From: Liolophura sinensis
Taxonomy: Eukaryota; Mollusca; Polyplacophora; Chitonida; Chitonidae
Length of the DNA stretch: 64,000 nucleotides
Reading direction: 5' to 3'
NCBI RefSeq assembly: GCF_032854445.1
Contig: NC_088304.1
Coordinates: forward strand, 25,863,704 to 25,927,703
The translations under genes were made by a program, and so were the position numbers. Each line of letters starts with the position of its first letter. Within the stretch, counting starts at the first letter, position 1. A model generated the notes under the pieces. It saw only the letters and a program-made list of their open reading frames with translations. It made no database searches and was not told the origin of the DNA. Of this stretch, positions 55,565 through 64,000 are shown piece after piece.

Positions 55565-55642
55565 AATGCTGACCACCGTCTAATAATAGAAATATTCTTG
55601 AGTAGGGCGTAAAACACCAATCAAATAAATAAATAAATCTAC
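55565..55642 (+). repeat. SINE family A, 3' end only
   Basis: AATAATGCTGACCACCGTCT, GGGCGTAAAACACCAATCAA, tail AATAAATAAATAAAT. The matching piece in unit 2 is cut at 63409 by the Tc1 element. Confidence 0.7.
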
Positions 55643-56189
55643 CTCCTTTCACTGTATTATTCAGTGTTAAGGTATTTTACCCTAACTGCTACGGCCTAAT
55701 TGCTTTCAAAGACATGCTCTGTATGCCACGTAAGGACAGAGTCAGAGAAGACAGAGAAGGCCGATGGCAATCTGTTTGACAGGTGTCAGAGCTCTATTTA
55801 ATTTTGCTCACCCCCGGGATACTCGAGATGTACAAGCTTTGGCGGTTTCTATCATGTGGAAAGAGCGATTGAGACACAGATATTTGTATTTGACCCAGAC
55901 ATTTTTCACGAACTGCCGACTTTGAAAGTTCAGTTCCATGTCATGTCTAGCACATTGATTGTTTTTCTGCTTCAGCTGAAAACTGATGACTTCTCCTGTC
56001 TTGTATGTTACATTACATTTGCTATTTGCAAAATATTTTACATTTTTCTTTTGGGAATTGGTATTCATGTTGAATCTTGCGATTATCGACATGAAATGTC
56101 ACTTCATGGCTTACAACTTGGTGAACAAATGTCTGAGATGACGCTTGGATATATTGTTACTTGTATAATTTTTAAAATTATTTCCATGG

Positions 56190-56412
56190 CCAGTGGGGTT
56201 AGCACGCCATTGCGGTCGATGTGAATTCAAGCCCAGCTAATGCTGCTTCCTCTCCCGTCGTACGTTGGAAGATCCCACAATAACCTGTGCATGGTCGTGT
56301 GTTTGCACATGGGATCTGCCCTGTTTCCGCCCACCATAATGCTGACCGCTGGCGTGTGTGTGAAACATTCTTGAGTACGGCGTAAAACCCCAATCAAATA
56401 ATTAAAAAAATA
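56190..56412 (+). repeat. SINE family A, nearly full, unit 2
   Basis: Paralogue of 47858-48132 but with the A-box half of the head replaced by GGCCAGTGGGGTTAGCACGC. Confidence 0.8.
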
Positions 56413-56526
56413 TATAATTGTTTAGGAGTGACTTGCCCTTTCTCTTTGATTTCATGTCCTGTTCTCTATCTGTTCTAGAACTAAGATTGGTGAAAAATGA
56501 CGCATTTCTTAGCCGCTTTATCGTAA

Positions 56527-56527
<1 letters not shown>

Positions 56528-56612
<85 letters not shown>
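56528..56612. repeat. (TA)n microsatellite, about 42 units
   Basis: The unit 1 site (48215-48237) has only a few units, so the expansion post-dates the duplication. Confidence 0.95.
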
Positions 56613-56616
<4 letters not shown>

Positions 56617-56639
56617 CGTACAGCATAGAAAGTAAGATC

Positions 56640-56765
56640 AGGTCAGCAACGACAGTGTGACAGCTGACAAATGGTCACACATGAGCGGTGATGCAAATGC
56701 ATGTATATTACCGCATTACACGCCCATTAGCGCGATGATTTAAGAAGAATGAAGTGAAGACCTGT
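56640..56765. repeat. foldback family B arm, internally deleted
   Basis: Paralogue of 48250-48445 missing about 60 bp (TTCACTTCACCTCTGCCAGA region). Confidence 0.55.
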
Positions 56766-57094
56766 AGTGAAGTTAATTGCAACATAACAGACGCCACAGA
56801 TGTCTAGAAATGTTCGCAGTGCTGTGGTGTTTTCACATTTAGCACGCATAAAAACAATTAAAAGAATGCAATTCACAATATAATATATAATCAATAAGAG
56901 CATAGTTCGATAACTTGCACGTTTCGATTGGCATTGGTTTACGCTGTATGTCTTTAATTATATTGTATTTCCTGCATAATAAAAATTTGATCTGCAGGTG
57001 GACTAAGCATCCATAAAGTCTGGTCTCTAAGAATTGTTCTAATGTGATTGTATGTTAAATGTGATGACAACACAGCATTTTGAGTAATTCTGGA

Positions 57095-57335
57095 CTTGTG
57101 ACGTCTAAAAAATTGCAGTTACCATCACTGCTTTTCTTTTACCTAATTCTGTTTAAGCCATGGTGCTGCGGGCATGTAAACCTGCACTACTATTTATGCA
57201 TTTACATGAACAATTAGAACAAAACCCTGATTGAGGTAAACTGACAAGAGGCCGAGTCTCACCGGTTAGATATGACCATTAACCAGCTACCACACTGTCG
57301 TCGCTGGTCTGGTTTTACTCTCTATTTCTGTCCCC
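57095..57335. repeat. foldback family B arm, unit 2
   Basis: Paralogue of 49425-49645. Confidence 0.6.
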
Positions 57336-57544
57336 AAATTGTCATCGCAAAGGCAGAAATGAACAATAGATTACACAGCTTTAGCGAAAATCGTATATTA
57401 TCAATGTTTCCAGGAAGAAGGAAGACCTTAGTTATATTGTAATATCTCCAAACGTCAACCAAGCTTGCAAAACTAGCAGAAGAGCAAAAATATGGTAACT
57501 CACATTGAGTCACAAACTGCCATCTTGAACAAAATCTTACCAAC

Positions 57545-58723
57545 ATGCAAGCCATTACTACGCACGAGGTTCTGACGCCATTGGATTCATTATTAACACC
57601 CGTATCATTTCAGACTCAACATGCATCAGATGGACTCAAAAACCCTGAGAAACGATTTGAGCAGAGATATCATCTCTTGGATGAAGCCTGTCAATCCATT
57701 TCTCAAAGAGAACAATATAAGAAACTTTGTAATCATGTGCTTGAGAACCATAGGCTGGGCCTCAGCTGGTGTTCCGTCCCCAAAACTGGCAGCACCTTCT
57801 GGAAAAAGGTCTTCCACATTATCCAGAATAGAACAAGGGGAGATAAGGCATTCAGCATGTCTCAGATAGGATTTAGACAAGCTCATTATACTCCAATGGC
57901 TGACCTTTGCAGATTTTCTGACATGGAACACATGGCGAGGTACATGTCAGAGCAGAAAACTCTTCTCATTGTGCGCAACCCTTACGCAAGACTCTTCTCT
58001 GCTTACATCGATAAATTTCTTCTGCCAGATCATTGGATCGGGGTAGGAAGACATATAGTCAAACATTACCGGGAAAATGCAACAACACTGTCAAAGCATT
58101 GCGGGCATGATGTCACTTTTAAAGAGTTTATAGAATATGTCATCCACGGAAAAGGGACAGAGTGGTATTACGACGATCACTGGTTGCCGATTTCAAAAGT
58201 GTGTCAGCCATGCCATATTTCTTATAGATATATCGGAAAACAAGAGACATTTGCCGGCGACAGAGAATTTATCTTCCAACAGTTTGGGATAGAAAAATAT
58301 TTCAACGAAAGCTTTTCCCGGGTGGCCAGTGTTAGCCGTACTATATCACAACGCATTGAAGTATACTGGGGACAAGCTTTGCGAGGTGGATGTGTGACAG
58401 AAAAACAACTAATGCGAAGAATGTGGACAGCTTTTCAATTACAGGGTTATTTACCATGGAAGGAAACTCTGCAAGTTAATTTGAAGAACTCACCACTGCC
58501 ACACACAATGAGAACATTTGACAACATTGTCCTAAATACATTTAGAAAATATGAAAATGTAAGCATGAAACAACAGAGAGTACAAGGGATGACAAAGGCC
58601 TACACCGCTTTATCACTCTCTCAAATGCGTAAAATCCAGTACATTTATGACTTAGATTTTAAATTGTTTGGATACGAGAAAGAACCTAAAGAATTGTTTT
58701 CATTTTTTTTGCCGGAAATATGA
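57545..58723 (+). CDS. carbohydrate sulfotransferase, HNK-1ST/CHST8-14 type, catalytic exon (copy 2)
   Basis: Near-identical paralogue of the copy at 49905-51059. Here an ATG at 57545 (MQAITTHEVL) opens the frame, 392 codons. With that start the PSB loop lies at about residues 75-87, the 3'-PB motif at about 141-155 and the Cys pair at 220 and 223. No transmembrane anchor is encoded in this exon, and the same acceptor (AG at 57612-57613) is present, so the true protein probably begins in an upstream exon and this ATG may be intronic. A 12-nt in-frame deletion relative to copy 1 and mostly conservative changes (IVKHYR for IAKYYR, YYDD for YCDD) suggest both copies are under coding constraint. 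Confidence 0.87.
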   Translation: MQAITTHEVLTPLDSLLTPVSFQTQHASDGLKNPEKRFEQRYHLLDEACQSISQREQYKKLCNHVLENHRLGLSWCSVPKTGSTFWKKVFHIIQNRTRGDKAFSMSQIGFRQAHYTPMADLCRFSDMEHMARYMSEQKTLLIVRNPYARLFSAYIDKFLLPDHWIGVGRHIVKHYRENATTLSKHCGHDVTFKEFIEYVIHGKGTEWYYDDHWLPISKVCQPCHISYRYIGKQETFAGDREFIFQQFGIEKYFNESFSRVASVSRTISQRIEVYWGQALRGGCVTEKQLMRRMWTAFQLQGYLPWKETLQVNLKNSPLPHTMRTFDNIVLNTFRKYENVSMKQQRVQGMTKAYTALSLSQMRKIQYIYDLDFKLFGYEKEPKELFSFFLPEI

Positions 58724-59069
58724 AAATTATGTGTATATGTGTATAATTATATGTATTATTTAAATGATTAACACTTATGCGGTCAGGAATATAACTATTA
58801 TAATTCAAAACATTTTTAAGGTTTTGTGTGGAGTGCATGTACCAATGTGGAGATTTTATCCAACTTTTTTGTTTATTGATTTATTTGATTGGTGTCTAAC
58901 GTCATACTCAAGATATTTACACTTTAATAAATAATCAATGGCTTCTGGTTTCTTTCGTCTGATTTTAAACCTTGATCAAATCACGGCTTTTTACTTTTGG
59001 GAACGAGTGGAAGTCAGTATCTTCCCATTATGAGTTGATGATTGACAGATTAAATAACACTTGACCGAA

Positions 59070-59575
59070 AACCTAGATGAAGCAAGATCAATGCGTCAAA
59101 ACAGACGTTCGTACACCAACCATCAAGCAATAAGGACGTTACAGGACAAGAATCGCAAGGACAATTCCCAAAATGACGTATACCACAAACCACCAAAGAA
59201 CAAAGAAAGCATACGCAGGATGGAAACAGGACGGAATCTTGCAAAAAGAAGCAGTCAACAGTTTTCAATGATGCTGGAAGGATGCATGGTATGTTCTAGA
59301 CAACTGAGTGAAATCAGTATTCAGATCGTTTAAAATATGTTGTGGATAACAAAATAAGTATCTCGGTTGCGCTTTGATTGCAAATATCCAATGTGGCGAT
59401 CAAATTCAAAACGATAAACACACTGTCACCAGTCTCGGGTTAAGTGGAATTAGACACAATCATGAAGCAGAGCGCCAGAAATTCTGGACGCTATGTCCAT
59501 ATTTACTTACAAGAGAATTATACACATTGTAAAACTTAAGAAATCTGGAGTGAAGGCGTCTGATGGAATAACCTT
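59070..59575 (-). repeat. retroelement 3' end (families E then D), unit 2
   Basis: Same structure and nearly the same sequence as 51405-51910, so the insertion preceded the tandem duplication. Confidence 0.6.
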
Positions 59576-59677
59576 GACAGACTACAAACTTACGAGTTGT
59601 CTAAGTGATCAGCAAAATATTAAAGCTGAAGGGGAAAATAGCCACCGGTAGATAAAACAAGGGAGAGTTAAAAATTT

Positions 59678-59838
59678 GCTCTCCGGTCGTACCTGGGAAG
59701 GCCTGGCAGCAACCTGCGGATTGTGGTGGGTTTCCCAAGGGCTCTGCCTGGTTTCCTCCCACCGTAATGCTGGCCGTCGTATAAGAGAAATATTCTTGAG
59801 TAGGGCGTAAAACATCAATCAAATATATAAAGAAATAA
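59678..59838 (+). repeat. SINE family A, headless, unit 2
   Basis: Paralogue of 52012-52172. Confidence 0.8.
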
Positions 59839-60279
59839 AAACTTGCAGAGGACTGAATGAACATTAAATGATGAAGTTGTGTATCTGGAGTTTTTAACCG
59901 TAGTATATTTGAAACACCTCACGCGAGTGTGTTCGTTTCTTACACAGACAGAGAATTAAAGACAGATTATGCCCCAAAAGACTAGTATATATTTTACAAA
60001 ATTATTTTATTCCCGTATACACCCAAAACTTGCCAATCAGACCAATTAAATTAAAAAAAAAACAGCCTATCAAATTACTTCATATAGCAGAAGTTGTTTT
60101 GGAGTATATTTTGTATATTGTCTGTTGGGGTAAATGATGAATAATTTAGATTGGAACATATGCTTGGTCTGTTAGGGCATTCTTTGTAAATTCTATGTTA
60201 TGGTATGTAATATGGATGTATATATGCTAGTCTTTTTTTAAATTATGTGTGTGAGTAAAAATGTGTTTTTATATATTGA

Positions 60280-60440
60280 TTTGATTTATTTATTTGATTG
60301 GTATTTTACACCGTACTCAAGAATATTTTACTTATACAACGGTGGCCAGCATTATGGTGGGAGGAAACCGGGCAGAGTCCGGGGAAAACCCACAACAATC
60401 CGCAGTTTGTTGAAAGACCTTCCCACTTACGGCCGGAGAT
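60280..60440 (-). repeat. SINE family A, headless, unit 2
   Basis: Paralogue of 52615-52775. Confidence 0.82.
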
Positions 60441-61482
60441 ATTTTTAGATATAAGAAAACATGTTTGGTCTGTTTGGCTAATTTTTGTAAATTCTATGTT
60501 GGGGAATGCAATATGAGTGTTTATATGCGTGTATATATGATGTATATATCACCTTTGGGGAATATTTTTTTTAATTATCTGTCTGTGTAACAAATTATAT
60601 TTATATATTAGAAGATATGCTTGGTTTGTTGGGGTATAAGAGGTCTTTTTTATTGTGGTCGATCCATTTATCTAGGTATTTTGTTTTTCTGCTAAAATTC
60701 TGTTGGGGTAAGTTGGCCCGATGTAGTCTTTGTAGGATGTGTCTTTAAATATATAATTCTGTTGTCTGAGTAGTTTTTTTGTATTACATATCGCATTGAG
60801 TTATAGGCTGTTGGAGTGGGGGTGAGTAGTTTTAGCACCTTTGGTAGTTGGGTTTGATGCGGCAAGTATACACGCGCGTGTTGTGCTAGTCTCAGAATTT
60901 CTTTTAAAATGTGCGATTTTCATGTGTAAAACTATTTTGAAGCGTGGAGGACCCTAGTGATGATTTGCGATCACATGACCCTCCATTTATCCATTTTTAG
61001 TACCCTTATAGCGTATTTATCAGGTCTGGGGTGTGCTGGAGTGTACTAGTGGTATGCTGGGGGTATATCCGTGGACCAGTTGACTATGTCATTGCCTTGA
61101 GAATTGACAATTCCAGACACTGCCGGTTCGCTCTCTTTCTCAGTTAAATATATGCACGAAATAGTTCATACAGTGAATACAAAACTGTGGCGCTAGTTGT
61201 TTCTTCATAAACCAATCAAAATCGCTGCACACTCTCTTTAATCATAGCCGTAGGCCGCTCAAGGCAAGGTTACTGTTGTATTAAAAGCAGTTACTGGCGT
61301 GTAAAACCTAGTCGTGAATGCATATGCAGCCTAAGAAATCTGGGTTTAGGCCGAACATCAAGCGAAATACAGAGGCGACACGACTGGAATATCTCCTTGA
61401 TATGAGGATAAACACCGATTAGCAGTAATCCAAGTCGTCAGGTGCCTCTACTGAACAAACACCGCCACAAAATCAGCACACC

Positions 61483-63119
61483 ATGACCGTATTAAGTCGA
61501 TTCAGTTGGCTTATGATTTTTTTGGTCATTGCTATCATTTGCTTCGTTCTCGGTAAGTTGTGTTTTTTGTCTGATATTATTTACCATTACCTTCCTCTGC
61601 TTCGTTCTCATGAGACCTTTCTGTATGTAGCTAAACACGCTTGGGGTTTTACGTCGTACTTAACAATTTTTTAGTCATAACTTTGAAGGGGAGGTCTGCA
61701 GCAACCTACGGATGGTCGTGGGTTTCCTCTCGGGCTTTTGCCTCACTATAATGCTGGCATACGTCATTTGGTGTGTGGACATATACGGTGTCCTCTTGTG
61801 GCAATAGCGAGTCTATGCAGACAAAGTGCTGCTCCCACTGAAGACCCCCACGCAATGACATAATGCAGACATCGGGTTAACAGGTCCTATGTCCTTCCTC
61901 TAACCTCCTAGTACTAAGAGCCAAACGAAGCATCAACAAGTGGCTTTTTGAAAGTCTTTGGTATAACCCGATTCGGATTTTATTCCGGATTTCCCGACTT
62001 CGACTCAGATGCTCTGACCATTAGACCACCCAAGTCCTTGTAACTTTATGAGATGATGTTATACTTTTTCAAGACTTTGACTATATCATTAACTTTCACC
62101 GTGTGGTTAAAACGCTGTGACAAATTCTACCTTGATGAGTAAATTCGCGTATTCGAAACAAGAACTCGATATTTCGACTGCGACTTTAGGTCAATAGGAT
62201 TGCTAGGTAGGTGCCAAATGTCGATGGTTATCCCCGTTCTGTCCGTCCATGGATTTAAGTGTTTTAGGTGAAACAATTCATGAGTATGGCCGTATTTTAC
62301 TAGTCTCTCTCAACCAGACCGTCTTTACCTACCGGTATCCCCCCCCCCCCCCCCACCGTCTCCTGGGTTTTCGGTCTTTCGAAATACCTATCACATTCAT
62401 ATACGAGTGGACACTGACGTATTCAGTGTTAGCTAATGAACGCTCCGCACCAGAAAAAAAGCCTTCGTGGAAGACTACAGATTTTTATTAGTTGAAGTGG
62501 GGGTGTGTCTTCATTAATATTCATCATCAAGCAAGAACTGGCAAAAGTAAAATGTCGATCGAAGAACACGAATGCGAGGAGATAAGCAGGGAAGCTGACG
62601 CCCTAGTCTGTCAGTTGTAAGCAAAGGGTTATAAGTAATTATATTTAAGGAAATAAAACTTCAACGAACATACAATAACAGATTGTAGTACTGAAGCAGA
62701 ACTGGTTGAAACATTTTCTTTCCGTGTAAAGGCGATAGTTCTAAATCTGTACTTAATGCTGAGAGATAGACTTCGGACGGCCATTTGAACCACTCTCTGT
62801 TTGTTCGTTTCTCATTGCTCATTAATATCCGTGCAAATCGCCCCCCCCCCCCCCCCCCTCCACTATCTCTCCTGTGCAGGGTTCCTCTGTGCTGGGCCCG
62901 TATAGCCTTTTCTGATTTATTTATTCTCACAGAACATGGCATGCAGACATAACCCTCTCATTTTACCACAGCAACGTCAGGGTTGACGAAGTAGAAAGCG
63001 TCCAGGAGCTCCTTAGAAGTCTTTACTTTCTGTCTTCAAATCACGCCTTTAGGCCGTCACAACACGATTATTCACTGTGGATACTAGCTGTGCTAAACAA
63101 ATTTTACAGTAAACCTTGA
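61483..63119 (+). CDS. unrecognised 100-residue single-pass protein, three exons (copy 2)
   Basis: Exons 61483-61552, 62532-62616 and 62972-63119, same lengths, phases and splice sites as copy 1. Exon 1 reads MTVLSRFSWLMIFLVIAI then ICFVL. Exon 2 is identical to copy 1. Exon 3 differs by about two residues (QELLR for QDLLR, WILAV for WIQAV), with no stop or frameshift. A 48-bp insertion near 62896 lies in intron 2, just upstream of the exon 3 acceptor. Conservation of the frame in both copies supports the gene model. Confidence 0.6.
61640..62045 (-). repeat. SINE family C with an embedded family A core, unit 2
   Basis: Paralogue of 53805-54205. Confidence 0.75.
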
Positions 63120-63344
63120 AATCCACATAATCTTTCCATTTGTTTGGCGTGGCCATCGAATCGCATGATTGTTGTACATAGAGCTATAGGTGTCTGAGCG
63201 TCAACGGTCATTTACTGTTTAGGACTTCCCGCCAGGGGATGGTAGAGTCGTTTCCATTGGTCGGCCAGGATTATGTTAAATAGCTATGTTTACGTCACCG
63301 TATGCGACTTACGGCTACGGTCCTCTGCATAAGGAGAGTAGCAT

Positions 63345-63398
63345 TAACCGGCTATGTGTGACCAATTTGTCAGCTATGACACTAAAATAATGCTGACC
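63345..63398. repeat. foldback family B end fragment, unit 2
   Basis: AACCGGCTATGTGTGACCAA, TTTGTCAGCTATGACACTAA; unit 1 partner at 55520-55562. Confidence 0.5.
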
Positions 63399-63408
63399 AC
63401 CGTCTAAT

Positions 63409-64000
63409 ATACTATCCAAAAAAAGAAACGCATAGGTGTTTTGTTTTATTTTAAAATGAAATAAATACATTTTGTCTTCATTTTGTGAGCAAAATGTGTT
63501 GTAATATTGTTAATAGTCACAGTTAGCACACATTTTATTCCTCAAAACATTTCTTGGTTGAAAATGTTGAGTTTGGAGGCCGTGTTGGAAGAAATAAAAA
63601 ATACAGCATCACACTGCATCACGTGCAGTCTTACACGCCGAACTTACGCATGGAAAGCATGCAGTGTGTTACTATAAAACCGCAATTTCGGGCCGGAAAT
63701 CGGCGTCTTTTAAGTGGTGTTTTCAAGCTGATTCAACATGCCACGCCTTGACACTGTCACAAGAAATATTGCCATTGGAAGACTTCAAGCTGGAGAGTCC
63801 CAATCGTCCATTTCTAGGCGTCTATACGTCAGCCAGAGCACGATTTCACGGCTTGCTGCCCGCTACAACAATACTGGGACAACAAATGACCGTCCGCGTT
63901 CAGGTCGACCACGTGTCACTACAGCAGCCCAAGATCGCTACATAAGGGTCCTCCATTTGCGTGACCGTTGTGCTACAGCTGAAAGCACAGCAGCCAGCAT
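63409..64000 (+). mobile_element. Tc1-family transposon, left part (runs off the window)
   Basis: The unit 1 sequence TCTAATAATAGAAAT is broken here after TCTAATA, and CTATCCAAAAAAAGAAACGC follows, which resembles Tc1-type terminal repeats. A TA dinucleotide sits at the junction. About 330 bp of non-coding terminus precede the transposase ATG. Confidence 0.8.
63738..64000 (+). CDS. Tc1-type transposase, N-terminal part (partial at window end)
   Basis: ATG at 63738, 87 complete codons, no stop before 64000. MPRLDTVTRNIAIGRLQAGE, then SQSSISRRLYVSQSTISRLA is the paired-type helix-turn-helix that binds the terminal repeats. NDRPRSGRPRVTTAAQDRY carries the GRPR hinge, and LHLRDRCATAESTAAS begins the second helix-turn-helix. 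The DDE catalytic domain would follow outside the window. Intact so far, so possibly a young copy. The two overlapping 65- and 93-codon frames are shadows. Confidence 0.85.
   Translation, partial: MPRLDTVTRNIAIGRLQAGESQSSISRRLYVSQSTISRLAARYNNTGTTNDRPRSGRPRVTTAAQDRYIRVLHLRDRCATAESTAAS

Larger units (their letters stand above)
47545..55640 (+). repeat. tandem unit 1 (sulfotransferase plus small gene)
   Basis: Starts TTTACCCTAACTGCTACGAT and ends with a SINE tail. Collinear with 55676-63409 at very high identity over most of its length; offsets grow from about 7.66 kb to 7.86 kb through indels. Contents in order: SINE A, foldback B, 35-bp minisatellite, foldback B, sulfotransferase exon, D/E retroelement piece, two SINE A pieces, foldback right arm, small gene exon 1, SINE C, exons 2 and 3. 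Confidence 0.9.
55676..63409 (+). repeat. tandem unit 2 (sulfotransferase plus small gene)
   Basis: Partner of 47545-55640. It lacks the 35-bp array (one degenerate unit remains), has a (TA)n expansion at 56528, a 171-bp segment near 61290-61460 and a 48-bp insertion at about 62896. Its right end is cut by a Tc1-family element. Confidence 0.9.

Overview
The window is nuclear DNA of an intron-bearing animal, most likely a mollusc or other lophotrochozoan. The signs are GT-AG introns, many tRNA-derived SINEs ending in AATAAATAAA tails, Penelope-like, Crypton, PIF/Harbinger, Tc1 and Gmr1-type transposons, expanded (TA)n and minisatellites, and lineage-expanded families (CYP3-like P450, C-type lectin, HNK-1-type sulfotransferase). 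There is nothing prokaryotic here: no operons, ribosome binding sites or CRISPR. Most open frames in the window lie inside repeats and are not genes.

Region 1 (1-7.5 kb, + strand) holds the 3' six exons of a cytochrome P450. They run from before helix I through the ExxR, PERF and haem-thiolate motifs, with SINEs and a foldback element in the introns. The first part of the gene is not recognisable in the window.

Region 2 (7.5-19.4 kb) is a transposon graveyard: a PIF/Harbinger transposase exon, a decayed Penelope-like element with a GIY-YIG domain, a BESS-like exon, a dead Tc1 transposase, 3' ends of an RT-encoding element, and a 1.5-kb 29-bp minisatellite.

Region 3 (19.8-29.5 kb, - strand) holds a complete seven-exon gene that I reconstructed by splice phase. 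It encodes a signal peptide, two nearly identical C-type lectin-like domains, a 19-residue linker and a PAN/apple-like domain (425 codons). The second CTLD arose from a recent ~3.5-kb tandem duplication inside the gene.

Region 4 (29.5-38.4 kb) is mostly repeats, with an orphan exon like the C-terminal domain of P2X7 and an internally deleted Crypton tyrosine recombinase.

Region 5 (38.7-63.4 kb, + strand) is a tandem array. Two ~8-kb units (about 47.5-55.6 and 55.7-63.4 kb) each carry a carbohydrate sulfotransferase catalytic exon followed by a three-exon gene for a 100-residue single-pass protein I do not recognise. A third, older, truncated unit (39.1-41.2 kb) keeps only exon 1 of the small gene and ends against a truncated Gmr1-like retroelement that has a 773-codon open gag-protease-integrase frame. 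The last unit is cut by a Tc1-family transposon whose transposase frame is still open where the window ends.

Coordinates of exons come from reading splice signals and checking phase by eye; no alignment or transcript data were available.
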